A stretch of DNA of 64,000 nucleotides from Lacrimispora sp. BS-2 (GTDB lineage: Bacteria > Bacillota > Clostridia > Lachnospirales > Lachnospiraceae): assembly GCF_040207125.1 (NCBI RefSeq), contig NZ_CP157940.1, positions 744,001 through 808,000 of the forward strand. The letters are read 5' to 3'. Of this stretch, positions 60,888 to 64,000 are shown in pieces. A program made the position numbers and the translations under genes. Position 1 is the stretch's first letter; every line of letters begins with the position of its first letter. The notes under the pieces were generated by a model. The model was given only the letters and a program-made list of their open reading frames with translations. It made no database searches and was not told where the DNA came from.

Positions 60888-61442
60888 GTGTCCAGACCCA
60901 CAACAAAGCCTGACCTTATGGCAGCGGCGAACACGCAATTCGAAAAACTGTGGCAAATGATAGGCTCCATGACGAAAGAAGAACAGAACGCGGCGTTCAA
61001 TTTCGGAGAGGATTTTCTGCAAAAGCAAAAAGAGACGCATTGGAGGCGCGATAAAAATTTACGCGACGTGCTAATCCACTTGTACGAGTGGCACCAGTTA
61101 TTGCTGAATTGGATAAAAGCCAACAAACTAGGAGAGCCTAAGCCGTTTTTGCCGGAGCCGTACAACTGGAAAACCTACCCGCAGATGAATGTTGGTTTTT
61201 GGGAGAAGCACCAAACCACTGCCTACTCGCAATCACTGGAAATGCTGAAAAAAAGCCATGCCGAAGTAATGGCTCTGATTGAAACATTCTCCAATGATGA
61301 ATTATTTTCAAAAAGGTATTTTTCCTGGACAGGAACGAGTACGCTGGGCAGCTATTGCGTTTCAGCGACTTCGAGCCATTACGACTGGGCAATGAAGAAA
61401 ATGAAACAGCACATCAGATCCCAAAGAAATTCAAAGTCCTAA
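60888..61442 (+). CDS. ClbS/DfsB-family four-helix protein
   Basis: 184 residues from GTG 60888 with AAGGAGG 7-8 bases upstream. It resembles the ClbS/DUF1706 family (DinB-like fold): 'TKPDLMAAANTQFEKLWQMI', 'RDVLIHLYEWHQLLLNWI', 'PEPYNWKTYPQMN' and 'ASSHYDWAMKKMKQHI'. ClbS itself is a cyclopropane hydrolase giving self-protection from colibactin; most relatives are uncharacterised. No colibactin-like gene cluster is seen here. Confidence 0.88.
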   Translation: MSRPTTKPDLMAAANTQFEKLWQMIGSMTKEEQNAAFNFGEDFLQKQKETHWRRDKNLRDVLIHLYEWHQLLLNWIKANKLGEPKPFLPEPYNWKTYPQMNVGFWEKHQTTAYSQSLEMLKKSHAEVMALIETFSNDELFSKRYFSWTGTSTLGSYCVSATSSHYDWAMKKMKQHIRSQRNSKS

Positions 61443-61458
61443 GGATCAGACGGCCGCC

Positions 61459-61502
61459 AACCTCCGCAAAGCTCAAAAATTGGGCTCTGTGGAGGTTTTT
61501 AA
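61459..61502 (+). terminator. Terminator after the ClbS-like gene
   Basis: AACCTCC (61459-61465) pairs with GGAGGTT (61491-61497) with inner GCA/TGT and AGC/GCT pairs, then U-run. Confidence 0.75.
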
Positions 61503-61718
61503 TTTTCGCACACGGAAATACCAGGCAAGCCTTTGATTGCATATAAAACCATCTTGCTTATTAATTTGACTATTTTTTTCTGTATTGTTATAATATGATC
61601 GATTATAATTTTAGCTATGATCAAAAGCAGGTTTTCCCGATCCGGACATAATATGTTTGGTATTGAGCAGAAGGCCCCATTTTTGCCATTTGAACTAAAA
61701 AGATGAAAGAGGATTGCA

Positions 61719-62657
61719 ATGCAAACTAAGACTGTTGTAGTAAATAATCATTCTAATACGAGAAAATTTCTTGAATTCGTTGAGATACGTACCAAGATCA
61801 CAAGTCTGTTTCCGTTTCTCATGTCCCTGGCTTACTTATTTTACCGCAGACAGCCGGTGAATACGGAGTGTACGCTTTTGTTTTTTAGCTCCATGTTTTT
61901 GTTCGATTTAACGACAACTGCGATCAATAATTATATTGATACCAAAACGAACGGTCAGAAGCTGTCTTTTTCACGAGGCACGGCAAAGCTTATTATTTAT
62001 CTGTTGTTCGGTGTGAGCACTGCTTTGGGACTTACTTTGGCGTACCGCACAGATCTGGTGGTGCTGCTGTTAGGCGGGCTGTGTTTTCTCTGCGGAGTGT
62101 TCTATACCTGGGGACCGGTTCCGATTTCCCGTTTACCCTTGGGAGAGATTTTTTCAGGTCTGTTTTATGGCCTGTTTATCCCTTTTCTGATGCTTTATAT
62201 GAACCTGCCGTCAGGAACGTTTCTGACATTGATGGTGGATTGGCATACGATCCGGTTCGACCTAAATATTGCGCCTGCGTTATCCCTGCTTTTGCTTTCG
62301 GCCGGTCCGATCTGTGCGACTGCCAATATTATGCTGGCTAATAATATCTGCGATCTGGAAAAGGATATTACGGTAGGGCGATATACGCTGCCTTACTTTT
62401 TTGGTAAAAATGCGCTGAATGTTTTTGCCGGGTTGTATTATGTTACTTATTTGACATGGGCAACGGCTATTGCGCTTGGGATTCTGTCCCCTGTGTGTCT
62501 GCCGGCACTGATTACCATAATTCCTGTGCATAAGAACATCTGCCGCTTCAGAGCGGAACATATCAAAGAAAAGACCTTTGTTCTTTCGGTCCAGAATTAT
62601 ATCATTATTGTGGGAGCGCAAACGATAATGATCTTTTTAAGTGGTCTATTTATTTGA
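61719..62657 (+). CDS. UbiA-family prenyltransferase (MenA-like)
   Basis: 312 residues with about eight to nine membrane segments. The two aspartate-rich motifs of UbiA enzymes are present: NNYIDTKTN (~68) and NNICDLEKDI (~207), with 'GVFYTWGPVPISRLPLGEIF' (~127-146), typical of MenA (1,4-dihydroxy-2-naphthoate polyprenyltransferase). No menaquinone genes are next to it, so a different prenyl acceptor is possible. It is the only gene of its transcript. Confidence 0.88.
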   Translation: MQTKTVVVNNHSNTRKFLEFVEIRTKITSLFPFLMSLAYLFYRRQPVNTECTLLFFSSMFLFDLTTTAINNYIDTKTNGQKLSFSRGTAKLIIYLLFGVSTALGLTLAYRTDLVVLLLGGLCFLCGVFYTWGPVPISRLPLGEIFSGLFYGLFIPFLMLYMNLPSGTFLTLMVDWHTIRFDLNIAPALSLLLLSAGPICATANIMLANNICDLEKDITVGRYTLPYFFGKNALNVFAGLYYVTYLTWATAIALGILSPVCLPALITIIPVHKNICRFRAEHIKEKTFVLSVQNYIIIVGAQTIMIFLSGLFI

Positions 62658-62707
62658 CGGGAACTGCACTCGTAATCTTTTCTTCTTATTTAAATTTCTG
62701 ATTTCCT

Positions 62708-62738
62708 GACCGGAGCTGCGGCTCCGGTCAATTGTTTT
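62708..62738 (+). terminator. Terminator after the UbiA-family gene
   Basis: GACCGGAGC (62708-62716), TGCG loop, GCTCCGGTC (62721-62729), then ATTG and a U-run. Confidence 0.9.
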
Positions 62739-62844
62739 TTTGCCAGAATAATTGTAAGAAAAAACTACCAGGTCAATACTGGCAGTTAGAAGCCTTTTTC
62801 ATAATTACTAACTTAAAATTAAAGGTGTGCTGCAAAATTGCAGG

Positions 62845-63384
62845 TTATTTTATTGCATCTATGATGATAGATACCATTCCGAGTTTACCATTATAATTTC
62901 TTGTATCAAATCGCAATGACCTTCCTATCATTCCTTGTTCGGGATTCCAATAGTTAAAATGAAATCTTCCATTTTCATCACAGTATTCCAACAAATCAAC
63001 TTCAAATCCTGCTTTTTTAAATACAGTTGTTAATGTCTTATAATCATAAAATACTTTATGCGTATATGCCGGATGTTCTATTGGCCCAGGACCACCTGGT
63101 TTGCACATATCATGATACCATTGATTTTTAAAATACACATCGGGAACTGCTATTCTTGCATATCCTCCTTTCTTTAAAAATGCATACAGGTTTTCTGCCG
63201 CTTTAATGCCCTCATCAATTGTTAAATGCTCAAATACATGCTCTGCAAGAAATGTATCCACACTTTCTTCAGATTGAAACCATTTATCGAAATCTCTTTT
63301 ATTTAATAAATTTAAATCTTTTTCTTGCGTTGGAAGCCAGCCATGATAATGTGTATTACCTGCTCCAAGTATTATCTTTTTCAT
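62845..63384 (-). CDS. COG4627-type SAM-dependent methyltransferase-like protein
   Basis: 179 residues. Starts 'KIILGAGNTHYHGWLPTQEKDLNLL', with a shortened Rossmann motif I (GAG), then 'FLAEHVFEHLTIDEGIKAAENLYAFLKKGG', the usual HVFEHL motif of predicted methyltransferases of this group, and 'RIAVPD'. Notably AT-rich compared with most of the window, which hints at more recent acquisition. AAGGGGAA before the ATG. Confidence 0.78.
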   Translation of the reverse strand: MKKIILGAGNTHYHGWLPTQEKDLNLLNKRDFDKWFQSEESVDTFLAEHVFEHLTIDEGIKAAENLYAFLKKGGYARIAVPDVYFKNQWYHDMCKPGGPGPIEHPAYTHKVFYDYKTLTTVFKKAGFEVDLLEYCDENGRFHFNYWNPEQGMIGRSLRFDTRNYNGKLGMVSIIIDAIK

Positions 63385-63659
63385 AAACGTTCCCCTTCTT
63401 TAAATGTATTTCATAATAGCAGACCTTGGCCATATATAAATTATTTTCAAATATCTATCCAATAATGAACAGCCAGACAAATTCATTTTCCATCATATTA
63501 CAGGAAAATCCCCTAACTATCAATATTAATCTTTCAATTGCATAAGCCGAATACTAATTCATATAATAGGCAGAATCCGGACATATGCTGTTTCATTTCC
63601 CATTGCTGATACCAACCGCCATGTACCTATCCATTCAAAATAAGTGAAGCAAATTGGAT

Positions 63660-63689
63660 TTGTCTGCGGATTCATTGGAATGCTATACT
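63660..63689 (+). promoter_or_regulatory. Promoter of the terminal HTH regulator gene
   Basis: TTGTCT (63660-63665), 18-base spacer, TATACT (63684-63689), GGAGG 10 bases before the ATG. The stretch 63385-63659 shows no other feature. Confidence 0.55.
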
Positions 63690-63710
63690 TATCACATAAA
63701 GGAGGAAACC

Positions 63711-64000
63711 ATGGATAACCGACTTTTAGAAATATTTCGTCTTGTCTGCCAAAGTAACCGTGAGTTTACCGTACGGGAGCTGGCACAGCAGTTTTCTGTA
63801 AGCAGCAGGACTATTTACAGCGATATAAAAAAATTAAATGAATTACTGGAGGCTTCCGGATATCCTGAAATCAATGCGGATAAGGGGAAGATGTTTTATA
63901 GATCACCGCTGATGATCGAATTTAAAAGCCTGATCCACTCAACCCCGGCCTTTGTTCTATCAAATCCCAGAATACGGCGGCTGCGGATCACCACGTCCAT
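63711..64000 (+). CDS. Helix-turn-helix transcriptional regulator, DeoR/HTH_11 type (partial, C-terminus off window)
   Basis: 96 residues are in the window. The first 60 hold an HTH_11/DeoR-like winged helix ('LLEIFRLVCQSNREFTVREL', 'FSVSSRTIYSDIKKLNELLE'). The continuation resembles the start of BglG/MtlR-type multi-domain or WYL regulators, but the effector part is beyond the window. Confidence 0.8.
   Translation, partial: MDNRLLEIFRLVCQSNREFTVRELAQQFSVSSRTIYSDIKKLNELLEASGYPEINADKGKMFYRSPLMIEFKSLIHSTPAFVLSNPRIRRLRITTS

Noticed and set aside
60888..61442. ClbS-like gene as a sign of a genotoxin cluster
   Set aside because: No polyketide or nonribosomal peptide genes are present; the family is broad and mostly unrelated to colibactin.

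Overview
The window looks like chromosome of an anaerobic, low-to-mid-GC, spore-forming Firmicute, most probably a Lachnospiraceae/Clostridium-type bacterium of the Lacrimispora–Lachnoclostridium kind. The signs are strong GGAGG ribosome binding sites, short U-tract terminators, Hcp with a small ferredoxin, NiFe-hydrogenase maturation genes, very large secreted multidomain polysaccharide enzymes with cell-wall-binding repeats, a YesN-type regulator, and DUF438/DUF554/DUF4491/DUF5680 families. The genus is inferred, not shown. No rRNA, tRNA, CRISPR array, complete insertion sequence or prophage was seen.

Layout. 1–2.3 kb (minus): a VanRS-like two-component pair (kinase cut by the window edge) and a DUF1801 protein. 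2.5–7.4 kb: a hydrogenase maturation cluster, hypF-hypC-hypD-hypE, preceded by a 5'-deleted hypB remnant and with no hydrogenase structural genes. 7.4–13.9 kb: housekeeping and accessory genes (amidase, aromatic-acid exporter-like protein, DUF1456, RNHCP protein, MgtC, DUF554, a shikimate dehydrogenase paralogue). Two leader RNAs here look regulatory. 14–20.7 kb: a LacI regulator and the operon it probably controls (DlgD/YiaK-like reductase, anion permease, HyuA-like ASKHA protein, ImmA/IrrE-like putative metallopeptidase). A perfect operator palindrome lies just downstream of the operon's -10 box.

21–35.3 kb: an extracellular glycosaminoglycan-type locus. It holds a 1571-residue beta-helix protein with cell-wall-binding repeats, a ~2020-residue protein joining LamG, a metallophosphoesterase and a PL8 lyase, a SurA/PrsA-like membrane foldase, a decayed YesM-type sensor kinase, and its YesN-type response regulator. 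35.4–39.1 kb: a minus-strand methyltransferase and a nucleotidyltransferase–aminotransferase fusion that may make a CDP-linked amino headgroup, then a maltose-type acetyltransferase and a small membrane protein.

39.3–43 kb: a nitrosative-stress set of hcp, a ferredoxin and a DUF438/hemerythrin/PAS protein. The hcp and ferredoxin promoters share a palindrome at the same distance from the -10 box. 43.1–43.6 kb holds a 425-bp imperfect inverted repeat with no gene. Then follow a chemotaxis receptor and a chorismate mutase–shikimate kinase fusion.

46.8–55.7 kb: a copper-handling island. It contains an HMA–DsbD_2/SafE–cupredoxin fusion, a DUF2318 lipoprotein, an HxlR regulator, CopA, an unknown exported protein, CopZ, and an OmpR-type regulator with its kinase. 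55.9–64 kb: phosphate acetyltransferase, DUF454/DUF4491 membrane proteins, a proline-rich repeat protein, an XRE/DUF5680 regulator, several small stress-type genes, a broken GNAT gene, a UbiA prenyltransferase, a COG4627-type methyltransferase and the start of an HTH regulator cut by the window end.
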